From Sphingorhabdus sp. EL138 (GTDB lineage: Bacteria > Pseudomonadota > Alphaproteobacteria > Sphingomonadales > Sphingomonadaceae), in assembly GCF_900258045.1 (NCBI RefSeq), contig NZ_OGVD01000001.1:601001-665000 (forward strand): DNA of 64,000 nucleotides, read 5' to 3'. Each line of letters opens with the position of its first letter. Position 1 is the first letter of the stretch. Below the pieces are notes generated by a model that was not told the DNA's origin, made no database searches, and was given only the letters and a program-made list of their open reading frames with translations. Positions 9,459-18,139 of this stretch are shown one piece after another. A program made the position numbers and the translations under genes.

Positions 9459-10601
9459 TTAAAGACCCATTTGCCGCACAGCCAGATCGCGCATAATTTC
9501 CTCTGATCCGCCGCCAATCGCCATGACTTTCACCTCGCGGTAAAAACGTTCGACGACATTACCCCGCAAATAGCCAGCGCCGCCCCAGATTTGCATCGCT
9601 TCGCTAGCACAATATTCCAGGTTCTTGGTGCTGAAAAACTTGGCTTTGCATATCTGGTCAACCGGCATTCGATCATTTTCTGCCAGAAAACAAATCTGAT
9701 TGACCCAAGCCTCAGTCGCATCAACCCGGGCTGACATCTCGGCAATCTTGTGACGGATAACCTGGTGCTGGCTCAGCGGTTTCCCGAAAGTTTCACGCTG
9801 TTGCGCATAGGTGATGGACTCTTCCAGCAAGACCCGCATCATCCCCAGGCACTGAGCAACCATGCCGAGCCGTTCATAGTTGAAATTGTGCATGATCTGG
9901 ATAAAACCGCGCCCTTCGTCGCCGAGCATATTGCCAGCGGGGACACGGACATCATCGAAATAGAGCGTTGCCTGATCCGACGCCCACCAGCCCATTTTCT
10001 TGTCTAGCGCGGTGCGGGAGAACCCCTCCATATCCGTCTCGACCAGAAAGAGCGAAATCCCGTTCAATCCCTCCCCACCGGTCCGGGCGCCGACGACAAA
10101 ATAATCCGATGTCATTCCGCCAGTAATAAAGGTTTTTGACCCGTTGATGACCCAGTGATTGCCATCTTGCCGCGCCGTCGTTTTCATGTTCGCCACATCA
10201 GAACCGCCGCCCGGTTCGGTTACACCTAGGCTGGAGCCAACCCGCCCTTGGACAATGTCCTTGAGAATACGGTCCTTGATGTCCTGAGAGGCCAGTTTCT
10301 CGATCGGGCCGATAGAGATACTGCGCCCGCCCAGCGCCGCCAATGTACCGCCATTATGGGCGCGCGCTGCCTCCTCTCCCCAGATGCAGCGCATGTACAT
10401 GTCGTCGAAGCCAAGCCCGCCATATTGCTCAGCGACACCAAAGCCCCAGGTGCCAAGCGCGCCTACTTTTTGATGGACTTCCCAGGGGATTTCTCCTGCT
10501 TCGTCCCACTCATCGGCATGAGGCTGCAACTCGGATTCGACAAAACGCCGGATCATGTCCCGAAACTGCTGGCGTTCTTCGGTATCAGCGGCGTGGCGCA
10601 T
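9459..10601 (-). CDS. Acyl-CoA dehydrogenase
   Basis: A 380-residue FAD-dependent acyl-CoA dehydrogenase of normal length. Seen are the FAD/substrate motif GVTEPGGGSDVANM (about 127-139), ITGGMTSDYFV, RETFGKPLSQHQ, and the C-terminal GGGSEEIMRDL that contacts FAD. A Glu at about 243 (NYERLGM) is at the position used as the catalytic base in isovaleryl/long-chain-type members. It introduces the alpha-beta double bond in acyl-CoA and passes electrons to ETF. An AAAGGA ribosome site lies six bases before the ATG and is part of the palindrome at 10611-10632, so translation or transcription may be controlled there. It probably forms an operon with the thioesterase and iron alcohol dehydrogenase upstream. 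Confidence 0.92.
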   Translation of the reverse strand: MRHAADTEERQQFRDMIRRFVESELQPHADEWDEAGEIPWEVHQKVGALGTWGFGVAEQYGGLGFDDMYMRCIWGEEAARAHNGGTLAALGGRSISIGPIEKLASQDIKDRILKDIVQGRVGSSLGVTEPGGGSDVANMKTTARQDGNHWVINGSKTFITGGMTSDYFVVGARTGGEGLNGISLFLVETDMEGFSRTALDKKMGWWASDQATLYFDDVRVPAGNMLGDEGRGFIQIMHNFNYERLGMVAQCLGMMRVLLEESITYAQQRETFGKPLSQHQVIRHKIAEMSARVDATEAWVNQICFLAENDRMPVDQICKAKFFSTKNLEYCASEAMQIWGGAGYLRGNVVERFYREVKVMAIGGGSEEIMRDLAVRQMGL

Positions 10602-10610
10602 GATGTTGGT

Positions 10611-10632
10611 CCTTTAACTGTTCAGTTAAAGG
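10611..10632. promoter_or_regulatory. Perfect 10-2-10 palindrome before acyl-CoA dehydrogenase
   Basis: Arms CCTTTAACTG and CAGTTAAAGG match perfectly around a two-base TT centre. The element straddles the thioesterase stop and the ribosome site of the acyl-CoA dehydrogenase at 10601. Size and symmetry suit a dimeric TetR/MarR-type operator; it could also fold as an RNA hairpin that hides the ribosome site. No T-run follows, so it is not a normal terminator. Confidence 0.6.
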
Positions 10633-11069
10633 GTTATCAATTCCAGCGCAGAACGCAAGGGCGCGGGCAGCGGCGTTGGTCGCCTGTTCTCCCGGTCCAC
10701 ATAGACATGAGTAAAGCTGCCTGCCGCCGATGCGGTCGTCTCATCGCCGCGAAACAAACCGACTCCATAGGTCACGCTGGTCCGACCGAGCTTCTCGACG
10801 CGGATGCGTGCCTCAACCAGATCGGGAAAGGCAATAGGCGCAAAATATTCGCAAGAAGTCTGGACCACCAGTCCGATGACATCGCTCTTTTCAATGTCGA
10901 GCGCACCTTGTTCGATCAAATAGCGATTCACCGCACTATCAAACCAGAAATAATAGACTGCATTGTTAACGTGACCATAAGGGTCATTGTCATTCCAGCG
11001 AGTGGTGATGGATGAACCAACGCGATAATCATCCCACACAGGTGGTGGGGTACGCTCTTTACCATGCAT
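10626..11069 (-). CDS. Acyl-CoA thioesterase, 4HBT hotdog fold
   Basis: About 147 residues of the 4-hydroxybenzoyl-CoA thioesterase/YbgC-like family. The N-terminal active-site motif TTRWNDNDPYGHVNNAVYYF is clear, with the catalytic Asp in the NDNDxxGHVNN block. A typical mid-strand VQTSCEYFAPIAFPDLVEARIRV follows. It hydrolyses acyl-CoA thioesters in the cytoplasm. The frame extends to 11090, but the ATG at 11069 is preferred since it sits inside the last codons of the upstream iron alcohol dehydrogenase (11-base overlap) and leaves a normal family length. Its position between an alcohol dehydrogenase and an acyl-CoA dehydrogenase points to acyl chain catabolism. Confidence 0.85.
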   Translation of the reverse strand: MHGKERTPPPVWDDYRVGSSITTRWNDNDPYGHVNNAVYYFWFDSAVNRYLIEQGALDIEKSDVIGLVVQTSCEYFAPIAFPDLVEARIRVEKLGRTSVTYGVGLFRGDETTASAAGSFTHVYVDRENRRPTPLPAPLRSALELITL

Positions 11070-12219
11070 CGGCGTAGATCCGCTTGGCATCGGCGAGGTC
11101 CAATTCTTTGGGATTGTTGATCAGCAATCTGGTCTGCAACATGGCGGCCTCAGCCAGCTCATCGACTGCGTCTTCAGCGATGCCGACTTCACGCAAGCGA
11201 CGGGGCGCGTTCACCTTCACAGCCAACCCTTCGAGATAGTCGATCAATTCCTGCGCCCGGGCTTCCGCGCTATTCGGACCCGTTTTTGGCACATCCAGCG
11301 CATCGGCCAATTCCGCATAGAGCGAGGCCGCTGCTTCCAGATTGAACTGCATGATATGCGGCATGACGAGCGCGTTGGAGAGGCCGTGCGGGATATGATA
11401 AATCCCGCCGAGCGGATAAGCAAGCGCATGGATCGCACCGACCGGCGAGTTTGCAAAAGCCTGTCCCGCCAGCATAGAGCCGCGCAACATGGCCTCGCGT
11501 GCGACCATGTTGGCGCCGTCCGAACAGGCGGTTTCAATATGGGCGGTGAGCAGTTTCAGTGCCTCAATCGCAAGCATATCGGACACCGGATTCTTCGCAT
11601 GACGGCCCGTATAAGCCTCTATCGCATGGACCATCGCATCTATACCCGTAGCTGCGGTCACGGCGGCTGGCAGACCAAGTGTTAGCGTGGGGTCGAGTAT
11701 GGCGGCGTCGGCAAACAGATGCGGCGACACGATTCCGGCCTTGGTCGTCTCACCCGTTGTCAGGATAGAGATGGCGGTCACTTCGGAACCCGTGCCCGAT
11801 GTCGTCGGGATTAATATCGTCGGTAAGCCTTTGCGTGCCAGTTGGCCCACACCATAAATGTCCGAAAGCACCTGCGCATTATCGACCGCCAGCGCTGCTA
11901 CAACTTTAGCGGTGTCCAGTGAACTACCGCCGCCCAGGCCAATGACAATATCGACATCAGCGCTCTCCGCTAAATCAATGGCTTGCTCGACCACCACTTC
12001 AGGCGGGTCGGCTATGACCGCATCAAATATATGCGCTGTCAGACCAGCATCGGACAGCGCTTGCTCTACAGGAGCGATAAGACCAGCGCCGATAATGCCC
12101 TTGTCGGTGACAATCAGCGGACGGGTTCCGCCAAGCGCAGCGACTTGATCAGCCAACATTGAAAGACAGCCCTCGCCAAAATGCAGGACCGGTACCGTTT
12201 GGAAACTATAGCTATTCAT
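11059..12219 (-). CDS. Iron-containing alcohol dehydrogenase
   Basis: About 386 residues of the group III Fe-ADH family (FucO/maleylacetate reductase fold). The N-terminal Rossmann-like part contains GLGGGSSLDTAK, the NAD(P) loop, then PTTSGTGSEVT. The metal site is complete: GIDAMVHAIEAY supplies Asp and His, and GAIHALAYPLGGIYHIPHG supplies the remaining two His. It oxidises an alcohol or reduces an aldehyde or ketone with NAD(P). The ATG at 12219 (MNSYSFQTV) is chosen over the longer frame at 12264 because the family begins just before FxFG-like residues. It is the first gene of a likely operon with the thioesterase and the acyl-CoA dehydrogenase. Confidence 0.9.
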   Translation of the reverse strand: MNSYSFQTVPVLHFGEGCLSMLADQVAALGGTRPLIVTDKGIIGAGLIAPVEQALSDAGLTAHIFDAVIADPPEVVVEQAIDLAESADVDIVIGLGGGSSLDTAKVVAALAVDNAQVLSDIYGVGQLARKGLPTILIPTTSGTGSEVTAISILTTGETTKAGIVSPHLFADAAILDPTLTLGLPAAVTAATGIDAMVHAIEAYTGRHAKNPVSDMLAIEALKLLTAHIETACSDGANMVAREAMLRGSMLAGQAFANSPVGAIHALAYPLGGIYHIPHGLSNALVMPHIMQFNLEAAASLYAELADALDVPKTGPNSAEARAQELIDYLEGLAVKVNAPRRLREVGIAEDAVDELAEAAMLQTRLLINNPKELDLADAKRIYADAW

Positions 12220-12270
12220 AGCCGGACTTTTGCACCGATCATCGCACTGCGCAACCGGCATCAACCGAGG

Positions 12271-12300
12271 TCAAAAAAAGGGGCCGGAAAACCGGCCCCT
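12271..12300 (-). terminator. Rho-independent terminator of the TonB receptor gene
   Basis: On the minus strand AGGGGCCGG and its complement CCGGCCCCT pair around a short AAAA/TTTT loop. They are followed by a T-run (seen as A7 at 12273-12279 on the plus strand). It lies 38 bases past the TonB receptor stop and before the iron alcohol dehydrogenase start. Confidence 0.85.
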
Positions 12301-12337
12301 CCTTGTGGTGACGAAATGCCCCCAAACTGTTTAATTC

Positions 12338-14932
12338 TTAGAATTTTCCGCGCAGGGTCAAACCGTACATGCGTGGTTCCTGAATGAAGGTCGAACGTGA
12401 ACCTGAACGCAGCACCGTGTTGAACGTAACACCGCGCGTCACTTCATTGGTCAGGTTGGTCACCCAGGCTTCAATGCCCCAAGCATCATCAATGTCGCCG
12501 ATACCAGCGCGCATGTTGATTTTGATCGTGCCATCCTGAACATCGAACGGATTGAGAGCCGCTGCATCAACAGCCGCCTGTACGCTGCCCGCCGCTGTAA
12601 TGGCTGCAGCATTGGGAACAACGATCGCCTGCGTTGATGTCCGACGATCACTTTCGATCCGAAGCTGACCATTGACGAAGAATTTCAGGCTGTCACCAAG
12701 GTCACGATCATAGGTTGCCCCCATGATACCCACCCATTTCGGAGCATTGGTCAGCGAGTTGCCGCACAGGCTCAGAACATTGGGAGAGGTTTGTGTACCA
12801 GCACAATCGCTCGGATATCTTGCATCCGTGTAGGTCAAACCGCCATTGATTGTGAAATTCTCATCCGGACGAATGACAGTCTCAATTTCAACGCCGGTTG
12901 ATTTCGCGCTGGGCACGTTGAACGTCGTAAACTGCGCTCCGGTAAATTCCAGAACCTGGAAGTTCGTGAATTCCTCGTGGAAACCGGCAACGTTCAGGGT
13001 CACCGCATCATCCAGGAATTTGGCTTTTAGACCAACCTCGTAGGCATCCACTTCTTCCGAAGCAAATCGCGGGTCTGCACCGCCGGCGGCAGCGGTCGAA
13101 TCCAGGTTGAACCCGCCTGACTTATAGCCGTGGGTGAAGCTTGCATAAACCGTTACCGGATCAGCAAATTCATAACTCACTTTACCGGTGTAGATCAGCT
13201 CCTCGTCATTAAACTCGCTGACGAAAGGCCGTGGCAGCGGGAATGCAATCGCATCTGACCCAATGGCTGGCGCCACAAATGCAAAACAGCCAAGGCCAAG
13301 TACCGTCGGAATAAGAGTCGGGTCTGGAACAATATTGCCCGCCGCAAATTGTCCCAATGTTGCCGGACAAACGTTGTTGGTGATCGCTGGTTGCGTGAAG
13401 GAGCCATCCTTGCTTTCATCCGAATAGCGCAGACCAACGGTGAGTTTCAGCCCTTGCGCCACTTCCAGCGTATTATGGGTGAAAATCGACCAACTCTTAC
13501 TGCTTTGCGTATAGGCATTGGTGGTTCGCACTGTCGAGGGATCAACACCAGTGAGATTTTGGAGTGGTGTCGCACCCAAGAAGGTCGCGCCGCCAGCATA
13601 AAGAGGGTCTGCCGGGTTCAATGTGGCTCCGCCAGAAGCAGCTGCCAGCAACGCACCGACCAACCGGTCATAATCCTGACCCAGTCCGAAATTGGTGGAC
13701 TGCGTAATATCCTCATCGGAATAATAACCGCCGACCAACCAACTCAACGCACCATCAAAGGCTTCGCCTTGAATACGTAGTTCATGCGTCATGGTATCAA
13801 TGGCCGTGTCGCTGCCTGGCAGGACGTTGAAGACATCCAGACCTGAGAAGTCAGAATCGTAAGCTTCTTCTGCCCGATATTCACGATAGGAACCGATGTA
13901 AATCACGTCAGCACTGTCGCTGATAGGAACTTCGACTTCCGCCGTAATGCCCCATTGATCGTTGGACGGGTCAGCCCGCTGGTCGGATGTTGCAATCCGA
14001 TTGTCCACGGCACGCTGTGCTGCCGTGACGTCGAACGGAGTCAGAGCAACATCTGGTCCGGCCATACCGCCGCGCGGACCAAGGCCCACTGCGTTGAATA
14101 ATCCTGCCGTTTCGATACCAGATTGCAGAACCTCAATCGCAGCACAGCAGCTCGCCGTGCTCTTGGAATAGTCAGCAATCAAGCGCGCCTGAATACCGCT
14201 ATCACTTTCAAAGCCCAACTGGCCACGGATCAGATATTGCTTCGTATCATTGGAATCACCAACACTTCCACCATTGCTGTCGATAATATCAACAAAACCG
14301 TCACGCTGGCGATAAGCGCCAGTCAAACGAAATGCGAGCGTATCCTCGATAATTGGTGCGTTAATGGCGCCCTGCACACTGATATGATCAAAATTGCCAT
14401 AGGTCGCGTTTACGAAGCCGCCAAATTCATCCAGGTCTGGACGCTTGTTGGTGATATTCAAAGCACCGGCCGAAGTGTTGCGTCCGAACAGGGTGCCTTG
14501 TGGGCCACGAAGGACTTCGACACGTTCGACGTCAACAAACTCACCAAGCGCGACGCCTGGGCGGGACTGATATGCGCCGTCGACAAAGATGCCGACCGCG
14601 GATTCAAAGCCGATATTGTTTGATGTGGTACCGACACCTCTTATGCGCAGCACAACCGTACCCGATGCGGTTTGCGCATTGGAGGTTGAGAAGCTTGGGG
14701 AAACGCTGCCGATATTCTGAACGTTGACAACGCCTTGTTGCTCCAACTGAACCGGGCTAACCGCCGTCACAGCAATCGGAATATCTTGCACGTCTTCGGC
14801 GCGGCGCGTCGCGGTCACGATGATGACATTATCATCAACTGTTTCTTCAGCACCTTGATCTTGCGCGTATGCCGGCGTGGTAATGGCTGTACTGCACATG
14901 ACAGCCATCAGTAACTTATTAAGATTTTTCAT
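12338..14932 (-). CDS. TonB-dependent outer-membrane receptor
   Basis: A 864-residue receptor with a signal peptide (MKNLNKLLMAVMCSTAITTPAYA), then a TonB-box-like NVIIVTATRRAEDVQ. A plug domain of about residues 40-165 contains VLRGPQGTLFGRNTSAGALN, and a 22-strand-type barrel ends in Phe (LTLRGKF). The ATG at 14932 is chosen because GGGAGA lies eight bases upstream and the signal peptide begins at once. The frame also runs to 14974. It belongs to the large sphingomonad receptor class that takes up hydrophobic or plant-derived organics, not only siderophores; the substrate is inferred only from the lipid-catabolic neighbours. The TetR gene at 14987 precedes it on the same strand. Confidence 0.92.
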   Translation of the reverse strand: MKNLNKLLMAVMCSTAITTPAYAQDQGAEETVDDNVIIVTATRRAEDVQDIPIAVTAVSPVQLEQQGVVNVQNIGSVSPSFSTSNAQTASGTVVLRIRGVGTTSNNIGFESAVGIFVDGAYQSRPGVALGEFVDVERVEVLRGPQGTLFGRNTSAGALNITNKRPDLDEFGGFVNATYGNFDHISVQGAINAPIIEDTLAFRLTGAYRQRDGFVDIIDSNGGSVGDSNDTKQYLIRGQLGFESDSGIQARLIADYSKSTASCCAAIEVLQSGIETAGLFNAVGLGPRGGMAGPDVALTPFDVTAAQRAVDNRIATSDQRADPSNDQWGITAEVEVPISDSADVIYIGSYREYRAEEAYDSDFSGLDVFNVLPGSDTAIDTMTHELRIQGEAFDGALSWLVGGYYSDEDITQSTNFGLGQDYDRLVGALLAAASGGATLNPADPLYAGGATFLGATPLQNLTGVDPSTVRTTNAYTQSSKSWSIFTHNTLEVAQGLKLTVGLRYSDESKDGSFTQPAITNNVCPATLGQFAAGNIVPDPTLIPTVLGLGCFAFVAPAIGSDAIAFPLPRPFVSEFNDEELIYTGKVSYEFADPVTVYASFTHGYKSGGFNLDSTAAAGGADPRFASEEVDAYEVGLKAKFLDDAVTLNVAGFHEEFTNFQVLEFTGAQFTTFNVPSAKSTGVEIETVIRPDENFTINGGLTYTDARYPSDCAGTQTSPNVLSLCGNSLTNAPKWVGIMGATYDRDLGDSLKFFVNGQLRIESDRRTSTQAIVVPNAAAITAAGSVQAAVDAAALNPFDVQDGTIKINMRAGIGDIDDAWGIEAWVTNLTNEVTRGVTFNTVLRSGSRSTFIQEPRMYGLTLRGKF

Positions 14933-14986
14933 TTTTGTTCTCCCTGACAAATGAAACTTGTTTTTATTATTCATTCCCGACTGGCA

Positions 14987-15649
14987 TTAACCGTTTGGTT
15001 TGGTTCCCCCATCCAGCAGTTTTTTGAGGACCATGGCGAAGGTCTGATGCACCAGCTCTAGCATCAGCTTTCGCTCGTCTTTGTCCGTCGACGGCACAGC
15101 CCCTGGTTCAAACTGAGCAGAAATCGAAATCAGATAAGACGCAGCAGTACGCAGATCAGCGTCGGCCCAATTGGACCCTGCCAATCGAAATGCACGGACA
15201 TAACGGTCGATCGTTTCCTCTTCATGCCAATCGAACAGATCCTGCAGACTATCATCTTGTCTAGCAGCGGCATTAAGTCCGGAATCATAAGCGGACCACA
15301 TGCCCTCGCTGCGCATATTTTGCAGATAGGTATCAATGAATTCGGGTAGCTTTGCTTCCGCCGGAATATTGGCAATCGTATGGTCAAATATGGCGAGTTG
15401 CAGCTTCAAACGCTCTTCCAGCAAAACTTGCAAAACCGATGTCTTGCTTGGAAAATAATCGTAAATCGTACTCAATCCGACGCTGGATGCGGCAGATATC
15501 CGACGCATGTTGAACTTTTCAATTCCACCTTGTGAAAGAATTTTCTTGGCGCCATCCAATATTCTGGAACGGCTTTCTTTGCCGCGCCCCTGTTGCGGGG
15601 TACGTCGCAAATCAACGGATTTTGGCATTTTCCTGACGATGCCTGACAT
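14987..15649 (-). CDS. TetR/AcrR-family transcriptional regulator
   Basis: A 220-residue regulator. The N-terminal helix-turn-helix (about residues 22-70) reads ILDGAKKILSQGGIEKFNMRRISAASSVGLSTIYDYFPSK, the standard TetR DNA-binding layout, here quoted by its ends ILDGAKKIL and DYFPSK. The C-terminal ligand domain is not assignable to a named subfamily. It lies between the TonB receptor (same strand, 54 bases downstream) and the divergent acyl-CoA dehydrogenase pair. It therefore probably represses both directions and responds to an acyl-CoA or the transported substrate. A matching palindrome sits at 15707-15720. Confidence 0.88.
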   Translation of the reverse strand: MSGIVRKMPKSVDLRRTPQQGRGKESRSRILDGAKKILSQGGIEKFNMRRISAASSVGLSTIYDYFPSKTSVLQVLLEERLKLQLAIFDHTIANIPAEAKLPEFIDTYLQNMRSEGMWSAYDSGLNAAARQDDSLQDLFDWHEEETIDRYVRAFRLAGSNWADADLRTAASYLISISAQFEPGAVPSTDKDERKLMLELVHQTFAMVLKKLLDGGTKPNG

Positions 15650-15706
15650 TAAATTCCCCCTCCCCGAACAGTGTCTTGACTCTGCAAATTTGCTTTGCTT
15701 AAAACA

Positions 15707-15720
15707 CGAACACTTGTTCG
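15707..15720. promoter_or_regulatory. Candidate TetR operator in divergent promoter
   Basis: A perfect 6-2-6 palindrome, CGAACA-CT-TGTTCG, lies in the 149-base gap between the TetR gene and the plus-strand acyl-CoA dehydrogenases. A second half-site CGAACA occurs at 15665-15670. Position and symmetry suit the neighbouring TetR protein. Binding is inference. Confidence 0.6.
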
Positions 15721-15798
15721 GGTTTCATTCTATGACGCGAGTCCTCTGATTTGTAAAGCCCAAAACCAGAACTTCGGCGCCAAGGGGATCATCACAAC

Positions 15799-16908
15799 AT
15801 GAGCCAGATTTCAGACAATGATCGCCAAGCGTTGCGAGACGGGTTTGCCAGATTTCTTGAAACCAACGCGAATGAGGAAAAACTGCGCCAGGGAATAGCG
15901 TCGGAACGCGGTTATGATGAAGGCATTTGGGGGCAGATGGCGGCAATGGGCCTGCTCGGTATTGCTGTCCCCGAAGATCTGGGTGGCATAGGCGGCGGTG
16001 CCGTTGACGTTGCGTTGGTGGCTGAGGAAATCGGCAAGAAACTTCTACCCGTGCCCTATGTTTCAACTTGCGTGGTGGCCGCAGAACTGATTGCGCGTTT
16101 CGCACCTGTTTCGGTACAACGGGAATTGCTCCCGAAAATTTCCGGCGGCACGCTTGTTGTTTCGGTCGGCGGAGCGGGTGATTGCATCCCTTATGCCGAT
16201 GACGAAAACAGCCTGTCGGCAACACATGGTAATGATGGCTGGGCGGTTAGTGGGGACGTTTCCTACGTGCCGCATGGCGGTCATGCCGACTATCATTTGC
16301 TTGGGACGATGGAAAACGGGTCACAAGCCCTCTATCTGATCAGCGCTTCTGAAAATGTGTCCGTTAGTCCCATGACCAGCAATGACCCGGCCCAGCGGCT
16401 CTCACGACTGCATCTAACAGATGCAAAAGCGGTTAAGCTGGAAGGCCTTGCACCCTCCGGCCTCGGGCAGGCGTCGATGCGAAGCATCGCAGCCGCAGCA
16501 GCCGAACAGGCGGGGGCGGCCCGCGCCATTTTCGACATCACGATGGAATATCTGCGCACGCGCTATCAATTTGGACGCCCGATTGGGTCCTTTCAGGCCA
16601 TGAAACATATGGCCGCGGAGCTGTTGGTGGAAGTCGAATCTGCCACGTCTGCAGCCCTAACTGCCGCGAGAATGATAGATGCTGGGTCTGTTGATGCTGC
16701 AAAGTTTGTCGCGCTTGCCGCTTTCACTTGCAAAGATGCCTTTCGCGCTGTTTCTGCGCAGGCCATCCAGATGCATGGCGGGATCGCCTATACTGAAGAG
16801 CATATTGCGCATCTCTATTGGCGCAGAGCGCGCGCGAGCATCCCTTTGTTCGGACATTCTGATCACTACCGGGAACAATATCTCAAAGCGCGGGAGGCAG
16901 CTTTATGA
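15799..16908 (+). CDS. Acyl-CoA dehydrogenase, smaller subunit of a pair
   Basis: A 369-residue acyl-CoA dehydrogenase homologue. It keeps the N-terminal helical domain (GLLGIAVPEDLGGIGGG), a shortened middle beta domain, and the FAD-binding RYQFGRPIGSFQAMKH. The C-terminal QMHGGIAYTEEHIAHLYWRRA is also present. The middle domain lacks a clean TEPxxGSD substrate/FAD loop, which is unusual. It overlaps the next acyl-CoA dehydrogenase by ATGA. Paired, overlapping genes of about 370 and 400 residues are known for heterotetrameric enzymes acting on steroid or branched side chains (ChsE-type). That comparison suggests one subunit here is non-standard and supports the partner. Confidence 0.88.
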   Translation: MSQISDNDRQALRDGFARFLETNANEEKLRQGIASERGYDEGIWGQMAAMGLLGIAVPEDLGGIGGGAVDVALVAEEIGKKLLPVPYVSTCVVAAELIARFAPVSVQRELLPKISGGTLVVSVGGAGDCIPYADDENSLSATHGNDGWAVSGDVSYVPHGGHADYHLLGTMENGSQALYLISASENVSVSPMTSNDPAQRLSRLHLTDAKAVKLEGLAPSGLGQASMRSIAAAAAEQAGAARAIFDITMEYLRTRYQFGRPIGSFQAMKHMAAELLVEVESATSAALTAARMIDAGSVDAAKFVALAAFTCKDAFRAVSAQAIQMHGGIAYTEEHIAHLYWRRARASIPLFGHSDHYREQYLKAREAAL

Positions 16909-18107
16909 CCATATGCGATAGAAACAGCTCGCCGGAAGAGATAGAAAATGCTGTCGATACATGGCTCGATGCGCATTGGGATTCAGATCGCCGCTGCGCA
17001 AAAGGCGATAGCAGCTATGACGAAGCAACATGGCTCAAAACAGTTTTCGAAGCAGGTTTCTGCGTGCCGACCTGGCCGACCGAATGGTTCGGACTGGGCC
17101 TTCGTCAAAAACAGGCCAGAATAATCGAAAAGGCTTTCGCAAAGTGCAAGGCGCCGGGCCATTCGCGTGACCGCTTTCATTTGGGTGCCATCACGGTGTT
17201 CAAGGTTGGCAGCGATGAATTGAAACGCGCGATGTTGCCAACACTGCTCACAGGCCCGATTTGCTGCCTGCTCTATTCAGAGCCCAATGCCGGTTCGGAC
17301 CTTGCAGGCGTTCGGACAAAAGCGATCCCGGATGGGGATGAGTTTGTCATCACCGGCCAGAAGATATGGACCTCGAACGCGCAGGAAGCCGAATATGGCA
17401 TGCTGTTGTCTCGGACAGATTGGGACGTGCCCAAGCATCGCGGCATCACGTTCTTTCTGTTCCCCATGAAGCAGGATGGTGTTGAGGTAAAGCCGATCAA
17501 CCAGATCACCGGGGAATCCGAATTTAACGAGGTTTTCATTACTGAAGCGCGCGTTCCCGCTTCGCATATTATCGGCAATCTCAATGAAGGCTGGACATCT
17601 TTCCAGACCGCCATTGCCTATGAACGACTGATCATGGGGCAAGGTATTACTGAGCGCCAGGGCAAGTCCAAGGCAGACAGTGAACCGCAGTTGATCAGAC
17701 TGGCGCGCAAATATGACAAATATGACGATCCAGCCGTCCGGCAGAAAATTGCTCAGGCGCTAGCCTATCGTGAGCTTAACAATTTGAACATGGAGCGGGC
17801 AAAGGAAGAGATACTGAAAAACGGATCATCGTCGCTCATGTCATTGGGGAAGCTTGCCATGTCGCGTATCCAGCATGGCGAAGCGGCCATAGCGACGGAT
17901 TTGATGGGCAACGAGGCATTGCTCGATGGTGAAGAAAGCCTGGACGCCGCTAATGTGAATTTCGACGCAGCCAAGGCCTATATGAACAGCATCGGCGGTG
18001 GCACTGACCAAATTCAGAAAAACATCATTGCCGAGCGGGTATTGAACCTGCCCAAGGGGCCGGATCTGGATCGCAACACTGCCTTTCGCGATGTGAAATC
18101 CAGCTAA
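16905..18107 (+). CDS. Acyl-CoA dehydrogenase, larger subunit of a pair
   Basis: A 400-residue acyl-CoA dehydrogenase. YSEPNAGSDLAGVRTKA (about 124-140) is the complete FAD/substrate loop missing from its partner. ITGQKIWTSNAQEAEYGMLL follows, then AYERLIMG with a Glu at about 240 in the base position. The C-terminal GGGTDQIQKNIIAERVLNLP closes the FAD site. The start overlaps the preceding gene by four bases, so equal expression of the two is likely. It introduces the alpha-beta double bond in an acyl-CoA and probably works as a mixed tetramer with the 15799 product; the substrate is unknown. Divergent TetR control from 15650 is inferred. Confidence 0.9.
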   Translation: MTICDRNSSPEEIENAVDTWLDAHWDSDRRCAKGDSSYDEATWLKTVFEAGFCVPTWPTEWFGLGLRQKQARIIEKAFAKCKAPGHSRDRFHLGAITVFKVGSDELKRAMLPTLLTGPICCLLYSEPNAGSDLAGVRTKAIPDGDEFVITGQKIWTSNAQEAEYGMLLSRTDWDVPKHRGITFFLFPMKQDGVEVKPINQITGESEFNEVFITEARVPASHIIGNLNEGWTSFQTAIAYERLIMGQGITERQGKSKADSEPQLIRLARKYDKYDDPAVRQKIAQALAYRELNNLNMERAKEEILKNGSSSLMSLGKLAMSRIQHGEAAIATDLMGNEALLDGEESLDAANVNFDAAKAYMNSIGGGTDQIQKNIIAERVLNLPKGPDLDRNTAFRDVKSS

Positions 18108-18139
18108 TAACATGACCATCCATATGGAAAGCCAAGTTT

